Positions 1-7,439 of a DNA stretch of 64,000 bases are shown piece after piece. The notes under the pieces are model-generated. The model did no database searches, had not been told where the DNA came from, and saw only the letters and a program-made list of their open reading frames with translations. Positions within the stretch are counted from its first letter, which is position 1, and the number at the start of each line of letters is the position of its first letter. The stretch is from Reddybacter sp041277045 (GTDB lineage Bacteria > Pseudomonadota > Gammaproteobacteria > Pseudomonadales > Porticoccaceae): assembly GCA_041277045.1 (NCBI GenBank), contig JBGFSY010000001.1, positions 1 through 64,000 on the forward strand, in the 5' to 3' direction. Made by a program: the position numbers and the translations under genes.

Positions 1-96
1 CATATTATTGAGTACATTGATTTTTACAACAGAGAGCGTCTGCATTCTAGTTTGGGGTATCAATCGCCCATCAATTATGAAAAGCTGTGCGCATAA
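1..96 (+). CDS. IS3-family transposase OrfB, C-terminal fragment cut by the window edge
   Basis: The frame is open from base 1 to the TAA at 94-96 and gives 31 residues that match the conserved C-terminus of IS3-family OrfB transposases: FYN-R-R-HS-LGY-SP, with P-NYE before the stop. OrfB supplies the DDE catalytic domain, usually made by frameshifting from OrfA; neither the catalytic residues nor OrfA are visible here. It is unlike the transposase remnant at 43.3-44.0 kb, which ends in a different sequence, so two different IS3-type elements have entered this genome. Confidence 0.75.
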   Translation, partial: HIIEYIDFYNRERLHSSLGYQSPINYEKLCA

Positions 97-125
97 AAAG
101 TGTCCGCGAAAGTGGTACAAGATCA
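1..125 (+). mobile_element. 3' end of an IS3-family insertion sequence
   Basis: The window opens inside a transposase reading frame. Bases 1-96 encode the last 31 residues of an IS3-family OrfB, including YIDFYNRERLHSSLGYQSP, the usual end of the DDE integrase domain, followed by a TAA stop. Bases 97-125 would be the right end with its terminal inverted repeat: TGTCCGCGAAAGTGGTACA lies just after the stop and the element would end in CA at 124-125. The left end and any target duplication lie outside the window, so the exact boundary is inferred. The element abuts what looks like half of an attC site. Confidence 0.7.
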
Positions 126-150
126 GCCGCCCTTTATGTTGGCGTTATAC
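126..150 (+). repeat. Right half of an attC-like site, apparently truncated by the IS
   Basis: The bases after the IS end read as the 3' arm of an integron attC site: a GC-rich arm then GGCGTTATAC, with the R'-like heptamer GTTATAC at 144-150. The 5' arm (starting TAACA) is missing, as expected if the IS inserted within the site. The next gene starts 19 bases later, a normal cassette spacing. Identification rests on resemblance to the complete sites further along. Confidence 0.45.
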
Positions 151-168
151 CTTATCTGAGAAATCATC

Positions 169-453
169 ATGAATTTAGAAAAAGCTAAAAAGAGAATTGC
201 TAAAAAGGTAAAGATGGGGTTTCAAGGATACCCAGAAATATCCATTTCTTATTTTGGTAGCACCGCAGATATAGCAGAACAAGTAGCTGTATCATTTGTA
301 GCCGAAGAGGGAGAAGCACCAATGGAAGAGCGCTTTCAAAGTAAGTCTGACGCTAGAGAAGACCAGGTAATTCAGTCTGCAATTGTCAAAATGATTGAGC
401 GTTCAGAGGCAAAAACAGTCAAGCAAGCAGAGGATGTTGGTGTCGTGAAATAG
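169..453 (+). CDS. Conserved hypothetical protein, 94 aa
   Basis: The protein has a basic N-terminus (MNLEKAKKRIAKKVKMGFQG) followed by a mixed alpha/beta sequence with SFVAEEGEAPMEERF and an acidic, charged C-terminus. There is no signal peptide, membrane segment or known catalytic motif. It resembles small hypothetical proteins that I recall from gammaproteobacterial mobile regions, but no function is known to me. The gene stands alone between two attC-like sites (126-150 and 502-600), so it looks like a single-gene integron cassette. Only a weak Shine-Dalgarno (TGAGAAA) precedes the ATG. Confidence 0.7.
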   Translation: MNLEKAKKRIAKKVKMGFQGYPEISISYFGSTADIAEQVAVSFVAEEGEAPMEERFQSKSDAREDQVIQSAIVKMIERSEAKTVKQAEDVGVVK

Positions 454-501
454 TATGCATAGTTTTTTATTTGACATTTTTTAAACTTCTGTATGTCTAA
501 T

Positions 502-600
502 GTATAACAAGTGCACTAAGCATCGCCCAAGCAAGCTTGGCCTGGATCTCCATTTCGCGGATTTGCCGCTACATTACGGCCGCTTTTTCATACGTTATGT
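502..600 (+). repeat. attC-like recombination site
   Basis: This 99-base imperfect palindrome begins GTATAACAAGTG and ends CATACGTTATGT. The outer arms pair (TAAC...AAGC with the complement of GC...GTTA) and the inner part has further short inverted repeats, such as CCAAGCAAGCTTGG. The R'-like heptamer GTTATGT is at 594-600. It lies 49 bases after one stop codon and 84 bases before the next gene, as expected for the 3' end of a cassette. Confidence 0.5.
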
Positions 601-683
601 AACAAGTACAGATATATACGCAAATAACGGGGTCAGATACAAAGTATTAACATTGATCTTTACGAGCCTTGGTATAAGCAACT

Positions 684-2462
684 ATGACAAACCGACTACC
701 TAAGAAAACCTCCTCGACTATATCCACGCTCGACGATCTTGCGAAATTGGCAGACTACTCCCTCATGGACACGCTCAACTGTGACCCTGACGCGACAGAA
801 AATGGTGACGACCACGCGCCGCGACAAGTCTTCACGGGCCATTATGTCCCCGTGAACCCTACGCCAATCAAAGAGCCCGAGTATGTAGCGCACAGCAAAC
901 ACTTCTTTTCCGAACTTGGCTTTGCCGACAGTATGGCGGAGTCCCCCGACTTCGTCCGTATGTTCTCCGGCGACATCTCTCAGGTTCCAGAGCCGATGCG
1001 CAAGGTCGGTTGGTCGAGTGGCTACGCACTGTCCATCTACGGCACTGAATACATCCAGCAGTGCCCATTCCAAACCGGCAACGGGTATGGCGACGGTCGT
1101 GCAATTTCTGTGCTTGAAGCCGTCATCAACGGTCGACGCTGGGAAATGCAGCTGAAAGGTGGCGGCCGCACGCCCTATTGCCGCGGCGCGGACGGTCGTG
1201 CTGTCTTGCGGTCGAGTATCCGCGAGTTCTTGGCTCAGGAGCACATGCACGCACTGGGCGTGCCCACATCACGGTCTTTGAGTTTGTACGTTTCAAAAAC
1301 GGAGAAGGTAAAGCGACCGTGGTACTCGGAGGGCTCGCGCTCGGAGAATCCCGACATGCTTATATCTGAAGCCGTCGCTATTTCGACGCGTGTCGCACCG
1401 TCGTTCATCCGCGTCGGCCAACTCGAACTTTTCGCTCGCCGTAGCCGTAAAAACGAACACCCGAAAGCGCTGGAAGAACTCGAGAAGATTGTGCTGCACT
1501 TGATTGATCGCGAGTACGCTGGCCTTATCGATAGGCAACTCACCACCCCAGAAAAAGTGGTGTTGCTGGCGCGCGAGTTTTGTAGCCGCCTCACGTCACT
1601 GATAGCGAATTGGATCCGCGTCGGCTTCTGCCAGGGTAATTTCAACAGCGACAACTGCGCAGTCGGTGGCTTTACACTTGATTATGGTCCCTTCGGCTTT
1701 TGCGATGCCTTTCACCCTCAATATCAGCCTTGGACGGGGGGCGGTCATCACTTCTCGTTCATGAACCAACCCAGCGCAGCGCAAAGCAACTTCGACATGT
1801 TTTGTTCAGCGTTGCGGCCCTTGCTGGCGTCGCATCAGGACTGTTTGCTAGAACTCGACGAGATTCAAAGTGGATTTTCAACAGTAATGCACACGCAAAT
1901 GGAAAAGATGTGGGCTGCCAAGCTGGGGCTTAGCACTTCGAATACAGCGCATGACAAGGCACTTTTCAGCGTACTGCTCAGCGAGTTAGAAACACTCATG
2001 ATGCAAACGCCTGTCGATTACACTATTTTCTTCCGCGAGCTCTCGTCGATACCCGACGACATTGGCCCGCTCAAGAAAAGCTTCTACAACAACTTATACA
2101 ATAATAGGGCGCATGATGTAGACCCCAAAGAGATGAATAAGCGCTGGGCAGAGTGGCTCGCACAATGGAAAACGCTCCTCAACAGCGCCAGTGACGTGAA
2201 TGCGACTGCGTCCCGATCCTGTGAGGAGATATCTAGGCAGATGAAGCTCGTCAACCCAAAATACATTTTGCGAGAGTGGTTTGTTATGCCCGCTTATCAG
2301 CAAGCAACTGCGGGAAATTACTCTCTAATGCGAGAACTGCAGGAGGTGATGACACAGCCATATGCAGAGCAGTCGAAGGAAGTGGAGGATAAATACTATC
2401 GATTGAAACCGCCTGAGTTCTTTAAGGTGGGTGGGTTGTCCCATCTTAGTTGCTCGTCGTGA
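684..2462 (+). CDS. selO: Protein adenylyltransferase SelO (YdiU/UPF0061 family)
   Basis: SelO pseudokinases transfer AMP from ATP to Ser/Thr/Tyr side chains and are tied to oxidative stress. Family signatures are clear: GNGYGDGRA near residue 132, QLKGGGRTPYCRGADGRA (about 156-173), RSSIREFLAQEHMHALGVPT (about 176-195), GNFNSDN (318-324) and LDYGPFGF (332-339). N321 and D333 would be the metal-binding and catalytic pair. The chain ends in CSS, as E. coli YdiU does. At 592 residues it is about 110 longer than YdiU, with a long N-terminal extension, and the usual His of HGVMNTDN is Gln (Q317). No strong ribosome binding site is seen. It lies alone between attC-like sites, so it appears to be an unusually large cassette. 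Confidence 0.9.
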   Translation: MTNRLPKKTSSTISTLDDLAKLADYSLMDTLNCDPDATENGDDHAPRQVFTGHYVPVNPTPIKEPEYVAHSKHFFSELGFADSMAESPDFVRMFSGDISQVPEPMRKVGWSSGYALSIYGTEYIQQCPFQTGNGYGDGRAISVLEAVINGRRWEMQLKGGGRTPYCRGADGRAVLRSSIREFLAQEHMHALGVPTSRSLSLYVSKTEKVKRPWYSEGSRSENPDMLISEAVAISTRVAPSFIRVGQLELFARRSRKNEHPKALEELEKIVLHLIDREYAGLIDRQLTTPEKVVLLAREFCSRLTSLIANWIRVGFCQGNFNSDNCAVGGFTLDYGPFGFCDAFHPQYQPWTGGGHHFSFMNQPSAAQSNFDMFCSALRPLLASHQDCLLELDEIQSGFSTVMHTQMEKMWAAKLGLSTSNTAHDKALFSVLLSELETLMMQTPVDYTIFFRELSSIPDDIGPLKKSFYNNLYNNRAHDVDPKEMNKRWAEWLAQWKTLLNSASDVNATASRSCEEISRQMKLVNPKYILREWFVMPAYQQATAGNYSLMRELQEVMTQPYAEQSKEVEDKYYRLKPPEFFKVGGLSHLSCSS

Positions 2463-2608
2463 TCGTTTGGGCTTGAAAAAGTAGTGCCAGAAAAAACTTA
2501 ATAGTGAAGGCTAGGTTAGTATTAATAAAAGATGGCCAAAGGATGTAACTGACCTTACTGATTGGACTCTACTTATTGAATAGTTAGCCACGAGTATTGT
2601 CAGTAAAC

Positions 2609-2687
2609 ACATAACAAGGCATTTCACCTGGAAGTTCAAAATCTACGCTTCGCTTCGGTTTTACCTCCAGCAAATTCGTCGTTAACT
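2609..2687 (+). repeat. attC-like recombination site
   Basis: This 79-base imperfect palindrome starts ACATAACAAGGCATTTCACC and ends CCAGCAAATTCGTCGTTAAC. The 5' arm TAACAAGGCATTTCACCTGG pairs well with the complement of the 3' arm (TAACGACGAATTTGCTGG), with unpaired bases as in attC. The centre holds GCTTCGCTTCGG. The R'-like heptamer is GTTAACT at 2681-2687. It sits between selO and the next gene. Confidence 0.55.
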
Positions 2688-2755
2688 CTCATTGGCCCTG
2701 ACATAGGATTAAAATAGGTGTTCGCAAGCTTGCACAAATTAAATAAGGGGTAGTT

Positions 2756-2926
2756 ATGTCAACAGTCATCGTGCACTTTGAATTCGAAAAAGACACCAAA
2801 AACAGCGTACGCTACAAAGAAATCCCGGAAGAAGGGAAGGCGCCGGTCGTGGGCACTATTTATATCCAAAAATGGTTTGCCGGTGCGACAAAATCTTTAG
2901 ACATCAGCATTGAAAAGAAAGACTGA
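2756..2926 (+). CDS. Small conserved hypothetical protein, 56 aa
   Basis: The 56-residue protein begins MSTVIVHFEFEKDTKNSVRY and ends SLDISIEKKD. It is beta-rich, acidic and without cysteines, signal peptide or membrane segment. It resembles small hypothetical proteins I have seen in gammaproteobacterial genomes that share the HFEFEKDTK start and a later GTIYIQK stretch; no function is known to me. The start is supported by AAGGGG five bases upstream. The methyltransferase gene begins six bases after the stop, so the two are probably translated from one transcript and share one cassette. Confidence 0.7.
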   Translation: MSTVIVHFEFEKDTKNSVRYKEIPEEGKAPVVGTIYIQKWFAGATKSLDISIEKKD

Positions 2927-2932
2927 GCAGTG

Positions 2933-3562
2933 ATGAATAATTCATTATCTTCAGCACAGCTAGAGAATGTCGAAAAGACTACCTTGAACCACTACAACGA
3001 TAATGCACAGTCCTTTTGGAACGGGACAAAAGGTCACGATGTTTCTCAAAATTACCGTGCGCTCTTATCCCAGTGTGAGCAAGGAGCTTCTCTGGATATA
3101 TTGGATTTCGGTTGTGGCCCCGGTCGCGATGTTGGCTATTTCAAATCCTTAGGCCATCGGCCAGTAGGTCTTGATGGCAGCCCACATTTTTGTGAGATGG
3201 CGAGGCAGTACAGCGGCTGCGAAATACTCTGCCAAGAATTTCTGACACTCGATTTGCCGACCGCGGCGTTTGATGCCATCTTTGCCAATGCCTCTTTGTT
3301 CCATGTACCCAGCCAAGAGCTTCCCCGTATCCTGAAAGAGTTGCACACAAGCTTAAGGCCTGGTGGTATTCTTTTTTCTTCCAACCCGCGCGGTAACAAC
3401 GAAGGGTGGTCCGGTGGTCGGTATGGAAATTTCATCGAATTCGATGAAGCGAGTGCCAGCTTACAAGCAGCTCACTTCAGTATACTGTCTCATTATTACC
3501 GGCCAAAGGGTGTGCCGAGAGACCAGCAGCCTTGGCTTGCGATTGTTTGCAAAAGCGTATAA
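2933..3562 (+). CDS. Class I SAM-dependent methyltransferase, 209 aa
   Basis: The Rossmann-type SAM-binding motif I is LDFGCGPGRDVGYF (about residues 47-60), followed by the acidic post-I strand VGLDGS. Motif II-like DAIFANASLFHV and the post-motif LRPGGILFSSNPRG are also present. The architecture and length (about 200 residues) fit the small, free-standing methyltransferases related to the UbiE/tellurite-resistance-type fold; the substrate cannot be told. The gene may start at GTG 2930 or ATG 2933. It follows the 56-residue gene by six bases. Downstream, 3575-3593 forms a perfect hairpin (CTGGCATTT/AAATGCCAG) without a clear T-run. Confidence 0.8.
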   Translation: MNNSLSSAQLENVEKTTLNHYNDNAQSFWNGTKGHDVSQNYRALLSQCEQGASLDILDFGCGPGRDVGYFKSLGHRPVGLDGSPHFCEMARQYSGCEILCQEFLTLDLPTAAFDAIFANASLFHVPSQELPRILKELHTSLRPGGILFSSNPRGNNEGWSGGRYGNFIEFDEASASLQAAHFSILSHYYRPKGVPRDQQPWLAIVCKSV

Positions 3563-3574
3563 ATCTATTATGAC

Positions 3575-3593
3575 CTGGCATTTTAAATGCCAG
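3575..3593 (+). other. Perfect short hairpin after the methyltransferase gene
   Basis: CTGGCATTT and AAATGCCAG form a nine-base-pair stem around one T, 12 bases after the stop codon. No run of T follows, so it could be a weak terminator, a 3' stabiliser or part of a degraded cassette end. The remaining 3594-3842 stretch has no gene I can support; R'-like GTTGTAG (3672) and GTTGTAC (3836) occur there without clear partner arms. Confidence 0.35.
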
Positions 3594-3842
3594 AATATGG
3601 ACAGTGGGTGTCCTAGTTTATTATTACATTCGCTCAAAAACCCCATCACCTTGTCTGCCGCTTAGTAAAACGTTGTAGGGCTGCTAAATGTCTGCTGACG
3701 ACCCGAAGCCAACATACTCTATGTTTTCGAATTCAGTAACCCTTTCCTATCAGTAAGAAAAGGTCACTCCGTTGCTGATTCCGTTTTATTGCCTTGGCGG
3801 GTCGTGTTGTTGTACTCAAGTGATCCTAGCGCTATGTTGTAC

Positions 3843-3962
3843 TTAATTACCTAAAACATTAGCTTTGGATTTCTTTTTGGCTGCCTTTGCCGCTTTCTTC
3901 TCTTTGGCTGTTAAAAGAGGTTCCTTTTTGGAATTTTTTTTACTGTCTTGTCCTTTACTCAT
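3843..3962 (-). CDS. Small lysine-rich protein, 39 aa
   Basis: On the minus strand an ATG at 3962 preceded by a good ribosome binding site (CAGGAAAG) opens a 39-codon frame ending in TAA at 3843-3845. The product is extremely basic: it starts MSKGQDSKKNSKKEPLLTAK and continues with KEKKAAKAAKKKSKAN. It resembles small Lys/Ala-rich hypothetical proteins in other gammaproteobacteria, which may bind nucleic acid, but that is a guess. It is the only gene of region 1 that points against the others and could be a reverse-oriented cassette with its own promoter. Confidence 0.6.
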   Translation of the reverse strand: MSKGQDSKKNSKKEPLLTAKEKKAAKAAKKKSKANVLGN

Positions 3963-4199
3963 GATACTTTCCTGTTGAGGTAATTTCTTAAGCCCAAAGT
4001 CAGCTTAAGCTAACCTAAGGTTTGGGGCTACGCAGTGACCTCAATTCAAACAGCCCAGTCGATACGCAACAATATCTGTATGTTCCTATGGGCGATAAAT
4101 TGACAGGTATAGCTGGGATTTGCGGGTCACTATGCGCAGCAATGTCTCTTGCTGGCACATGCTATACATATTGTGGTATTCAGGGTTTCACCTGTTGTC

Positions 4200-4281
4200 C
4201 TATAACAAGGCCAAGAAAAATCGCGCATTACATGCGCTGGGTTCACAACAAGTTGTTCGCCTTTGTTGGCGTCGTTATAGG
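4200..4281 (+). repeat. attC-like recombination site
   Basis: This is one of the clearest sites, an 82-base imperfect palindrome. The ends CCTATAACAAGGCCAAGAAA and GCCTTTGTTGGCGTCGTTATAGG are near-perfect complements with one or two bulged bases, and the inner arms contain GCGCATTACATGCGC. The R'-like heptamer is GTTATAG at 4274-4280. Apparent reading frames across this site (for example 4022-4369) are artefacts of the palindrome. Confidence 0.6.
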
Positions 4282-4337
4282 TTTTTTGCGTACAACAATA
4301 GAACTTGTCCTCAAACCTACACCGAGAGACTTCCTCG

Positions 4338-5498
4338 ATGGAAACTGGCAAGCAAACACATCGAAATGAGGCCATTGATCTCCTTCGCGGCCTCGTCATG
4401 GTCATTATGGTGCTTGATCACGCACGGGACTTCTGGGGTGGATTTACGCCTAGCCCCACAGATTTAGAGGTGACTACCACCGGGCTATTTTTCACCCGTT
4501 GGGTCACGCATATCTGTGCGCCCGTGTTTGTGTTTTTGGCAGGCACTTCCGCCTATTTATACGGTTCACGTCGTCATTTAAAACAGTTGAGCCTTTTTTT
4601 ACTGACACGTGGACTGTGGTTAGTTCTCATAGAGTTAACGGTTATTAAATACGTTTGGATTCCTGAGCCCGGTTACAGCATCGTGTTAATTCAGGTGCTA
4701 TGGATTCTCGGCTGGTCGATGGTCGTACTGGCTGGATTATGCTTTTTGGGAACGACAGCGCTTGGCCTGATAGGCCTGACAATCATTTTGGGGCATAACC
4801 TTCTCGACCCCTTTACCCCCGCTGACTTCGGTAGTGCGGGCGTTTTATGGACCCTCCTTCATGAGGGAGGCCGAGTTCAAGTGTTCGATGGGGTAACTTG
4901 GTTGGTGTCCTATCCATTGTTGCCCTGGATTGGCGTTATGGCGCTTGGCTACTGTTTTGGCGCTTCGCAGAAACTCCCATTGAAACGGCGTCGCTCGCTA
5001 TACATGCGTTTAGGTGTTGCGATGATTGTCATTTTTGTTGGCTTACGCCTGTCGAATACTTACGGCGACCCCCTTCAGTGGTCAACACAGGCTAGCCCTG
5101 TCTTTACCTTACTCTCGTTCCTGAATACCGATAAGTACCCCCCTTCTCTTCTATTCTTGCTTATGACATTAGGTCCCGCTCTCTGTATTTTGGCAGGGTT
5201 CGAGGGTTGGTCTCGGAATGGACGTATAAGAACGGGTCTATTGGTCTTCGGGCGAGTGCCTTTGTTCTTCTATGTGCTGCATTTATATCTGCTACGCATC
5301 ACCGCTCTACCCGTATCATTTGCACTTTATGGCGCGGCGGCAGCCAACCCTCCCCCGGGGCCTGGAGGAAGCGCCATGCTCGGCTTGGCCGCTGCTTACC
5401 TTGCCTGGGTAACGGCAATCCTACTCTTGTATCCCGCGTGTCGTTGGTTCGCCAAGATCAAAAAAACTAGGCGAGATTGGTGGCTTAGCTACCTCTAA
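4338..5498 (+). CDS. DUF1624/HGSNAT-type membrane acyltransferase, 386 aa
   Basis: An integral membrane protein with about ten hydrophobic segments. The N-terminal signature RNEAIDLLRGLVMVIMVLDH followed by ARDFW matches the DUF1624 / heparan-alpha-glucosaminide N-acetyltransferase superfamily (YeiB-related), whose members move acyl groups across the membrane to sugars or other acceptors. Further family features are RWVTHICAPVFVFLAG in the second helix and VFGRVPLFFYVLHLY near the C-terminus. The ATG at 4338 is chosen because the family begins just before the RG motif and GAGAG lies nine bases upstream; an in-frame TTG exists at 4305. The gene lies after an attC-like site and seems to be a large single-gene cassette. 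Confidence 0.8.
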   Translation: METGKQTHRNEAIDLLRGLVMVIMVLDHARDFWGGFTPSPTDLEVTTTGLFFTRWVTHICAPVFVFLAGTSAYLYGSRRHLKQLSLFLLTRGLWLVLIELTVIKYVWIPEPGYSIVLIQVLWILGWSMVVLAGLCFLGTTALGLIGLTIILGHNLLDPFTPADFGSAGVLWTLLHEGGRVQVFDGVTWLVSYPLLPWIGVMALGYCFGASQKLPLKRRRSLYMRLGVAMIVIFVGLRLSNTYGDPLQWSTQASPVFTLLSFLNTDKYPPSLLFLLMTLGPALCILAGFEGWSRNGRIRTGLLVFGRVPLFFYVLHLYLLRITALPVSFALYGAAAANPPPGPGGSAMLGLAAAYLAWVTAILLLYPACRWFAKIKKTRRDWWLSYL

Positions 5499-5812
5499 TC
5501 TGGTGGCAATGACCCTAACAAGGCAAGGGTTCTGAATTTTAAACGTTCCGGCCAGAAATCGTGAGGTTGCGTGAGCTGTGCGATCAATGCCGGAAGACAG
5601 CGCAGCGCTTTTCCGCCGCTGTGTGTAAAGGCCGCGTAGATCACGATGCATTGGGCGACTGCTGATAGCCAAAACGGAGATGCCGCTTGTTTATACAATG
5701 GTTTGGGCTTGATGAAATAACTTGCTAAGCTGAAGTTTGAGGGCCTACTCATTTGAGGAAAAGCGCCAATTTGAGGCAAAGTGCGACCACTGTCTCGGGA
5801 CGTGCATCAACA
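5499..5812. other. Intergenic stretch without a supported gene
   Basis: About 314 bases separate two cassette-like genes. It opens with CCTAACAAGGC (5512-5522), like an attC 5' end, and holds inverted repeats such as TTCCGGC/GCCGGAA and GCAGCGC, but no matching GTTRRRY end was found, so a degraded attC is only a guess. A 94-codon minus-strand frame here has no recognisable features. Confidence 0.4.
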
Positions 5813-6496
5813 ATGGAAAACCCCAGCACCACAAAGAATATCCAGCTCACCACCCATTCTGTGCACGACCTGACAGAGGATCGGATCTCGCAAATTCTCG
5901 CGCTATTTGATGCCACCTACGCTGATGCCAATCATTCATATGTATTATCGTCGTTTGAGGTGATGGCTTGGGTCGCCCTGGCCATGCATGGCTCAACCTT
6001 GGCTGGGTTTGCTATCGCCGATGTAAAATTCGTCGATCTTCCCCGCATGCATGGCCTTCACCCGGTTGCAACGTACGGCATCGGGTGCATAGACGAGAAC
6101 TTTAGGCGGATGGGTCTCTTTTCGCGCTTAGCAAAAGCGGCCGGGCAAGCGAGCGGTAAACTGCCTGTCAACCGCCGCTATCTCAACTGCGGCCGCACGG
6201 CTCACCCCGTCTCATACAAGTTCCTCGCAAACATCGGCGCTGGTGGCGTGCCTGAAGCGGATAGCCCGCTCTCCCCTTGGCATCTGGAAATGGCTGAACG
6301 AGTAGCGGCACTCTATGGCGTGAAAGTGTATCCGGGCACGTGCATTGTCATCGGAAAGGGCGTGCCAATCGGCTATCCGCGCCTCGATGTCGTGGCGACG
6401 GACATCGAGCGTAAGATGTTTGAAAATGTTGATCGTGACAAGGGCGAAGCGCTGTTGACTATGTCGTGGAGCCCTGATGCTCCAAGTGGTTGGTAG
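5813..6496 (+). CDS. GNAT-like N-acetyltransferase, 227 aa
   Basis: The central part resembles the GNAT fold: GSTLAGFAIADVKFVDLP would be strands 2-4 and GIGCIDENFRRMGLFSRLAK matches the acetyl-CoA-binding motif A, where the R/Q-x-x-G-x-G/A loop appears as RRMGLF. The rest is not diagnostic, so family membership is moderately supported and the acceptor unknown. ATG 5813 is preferred over the TTG at 5753; the ribosome binding site is weak in both cases. The gene is followed by a well-formed attC-like site at 6569-6658, so it is probably the cargo of that cassette. Confidence 0.6.
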   Translation: MENPSTTKNIQLTTHSVHDLTEDRISQILALFDATYADANHSYVLSSFEVMAWVALAMHGSTLAGFAIADVKFVDLPRMHGLHPVATYGIGCIDENFRRMGLFSRLAKAAGQASGKLPVNRRYLNCGRTAHPVSYKFLANIGAGGVPEADSPLSPWHLEMAERVAALYGVKVYPGTCIVIGKGVPIGYPRLDVVATDIERKMFENVDRDKGEALLTMSWSPDAPSGW

Positions 6497-6568
6497 CTGC
6501 TAAAGCGTGGTCCATTTCAGCAACGGGTCGCAAGCAGAAATAAAGAGATACGGAAATATCTTCATACC

Positions 6569-6658
6569 GCATAACAATGCACTCCACTTGACCGCCAAAA
6601 ACGCCTTTTCGCTGCTCTACACTCTACTTTTGTCGGCAAGTGATCTTAGCCGTTAGAT
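6569..6658 (+). repeat. attC-like recombination site (best match to consensus)
   Basis: A 90-base palindrome with GCATAACAATGC at its left end and GCCGTTAGATAC at its right end. The R' heptamer GTTAGAT (6652-6658) fits GTTRRRY exactly. Arms CCACTTGACCGCCAAAA and TTTTGTCGGCAAGTGATC pair with one bulge, as in real attC sites, which carry extrahelical bases. It lies between the GNAT-like gene and the SRPBCC gene. Confidence 0.65.
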
Positions 6659-6704
6659 ACTGCTTGTCGCGATCATCCCGAACGATGTTTAAGAGAGGTA
6701 TTAA

Positions 6705-7265
6705 ATGCAAACCGCAGATGAAACAGAGAAGTTAGTTGAGCAATTGGCAGAGTCCGGCCTCGAGATGAGCGAACCCATTCAGAAAGTCATAGAAATTTTT
6801 GCTCCAGCGCAGGACGTTTGGCGGGTAATTTCCAAGGCTGGAAACCTAATTAACTACCATCCATTCTGCGAAGCGAACCCCGTTCACGAGTGGCCGGGGG
6901 TTGGCGCTCGCGATGAGGTGGTCTACTACAGTGGTTTAGTCTATCAGCGTGATTTTATTAAGTGGCTAGAGGGCGTTGGATATGATTTAGAGATCGGGCC
7001 AAATCCAACTAATAAATCCGCCAAAGTGTCCTGGCGAATAGATGGCAAGACGGATGCTTTGACAGAGCTAAGCATTGAGGTAACGCCATATCTGAAGATA
7101 GGCATGCCGGAAGCCAGGAGACAAGCTTATCTCGATCAGGTATTCGGTGACGTTATAGCAAGTTACCTCGAGAGTGTAGTAAAGGGGGTAGATACTTTTG
7201 TAATTTCCGGGGTGGCGGTGAGAGGAAACCAGTTTGGCTCACATCCACTGTACTCGTCAGGTTAG
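6705..7265 (+). CDS. SRPBCC (START/polyketide cyclase-like) family protein, 186 aa
   Basis: The sequence IQKVIEIFAPAQDVWRVISKAGNLINYHPF is the classic start of SRPBCC-fold proteins: a strand, then the helix with V-W-x-V-I followed by the aromatic NYHP turn. The middle has alternating strands (DEVVYYSG, KVSWRIDG, LSIEVTPY) and a long C-terminal helix, QVFGDVIASYLESVVKGVDTF. Such domains bind hydrophobic ligands or act as cyclases and hydrolases; the ligand is unknown here. AGAGAGG lies seven bases before the ATG. The gene is alone between two attC-like sites. Confidence 0.7.
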   Translation: MQTADETEKLVEQLAESGLEMSEPIQKVIEIFAPAQDVWRVISKAGNLINYHPFCEANPVHEWPGVGARDEVVYYSGLVYQRDFIKWLEGVGYDLEIGPNPTNKSAKVSWRIDGKTDALTELSIEVTPYLKIGMPEARRQAYLDQVFGDVIASYLESVVKGVDTFVISGVAVRGNQFGSHPLYSSG

Positions 7266-7277
7266 CGCGCAGTATGC

Positions 7278-7376
7278 ACACAACAAGTTGTCAAATTCAT
7301 TCCGGCAGCAAAAAATCGCGGCCTCTGTGGGACAGCCTGCACTGTGTTTCGTCAGCCCCTCAGCAAGACGTTGTGT
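7278..7376 (+). repeat. attC-like recombination site
   Basis: A 99-base imperfect palindrome from ACACAACAAGTTGTC to GACGTTGTGT. The terminal heptamers ACACAAC and GTTGTGT are exact inverted complements, and CAAGTTG/CAGCAAGAC continue the pairing loosely. The inner part is less regular than in other sites. It begins 12 bases after the SRPBCC stop codon and ends 17 bases before the lipoprotein start. Confidence 0.5.
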
Positions 7377-7391
7377 CCTAAAGGAGAGTAC

Positions 7392-7439
7392 ATGTGTTTC
7401 CTATATCCAGAGATCGAACTAATCGAGGTGAAACAATAA
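7392..7439 (+). CDS. Possible 15-codon leader overlapping the lipoprotein start
   Basis: AAAGGAG at 7380-7385 serves two overlapping starts: ATG at 7392 and GTG at 7394. The ATG frame is only 15 codons (starting MCFLYPEIELIEVKQ) and stops at 7437-7439, just where the lipoprotein signal sequence begins. It may be a translated leader that couples to the lipoprotein frame, or just chance. Confidence 0.25.
   Translation: MCFLYPEIELIEVKQ

Noticed and set aside
500..703. 67-codon + strand frame
   Set aside because: It runs through the attC-like palindrome and overlaps selO; no conserved features.
3594..3842. Further attC-like ends (GTTGTAG at 3672 and GTTGTAC at 3836)
   Set aside because: Right heptamers are present but no left arms with convincing pairing were found.
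4022..4467. Two overlapping 115-codon + strand frames
   Set aside because: They cross the attC-like site at 4200-4281 and the start of the acyltransferase gene; composition is not protein-like.
5495..5779. 94-codon minus-strand frame
   Set aside because: No ribosome binding site or known motif, in a palindrome-rich spacer between cassettes.
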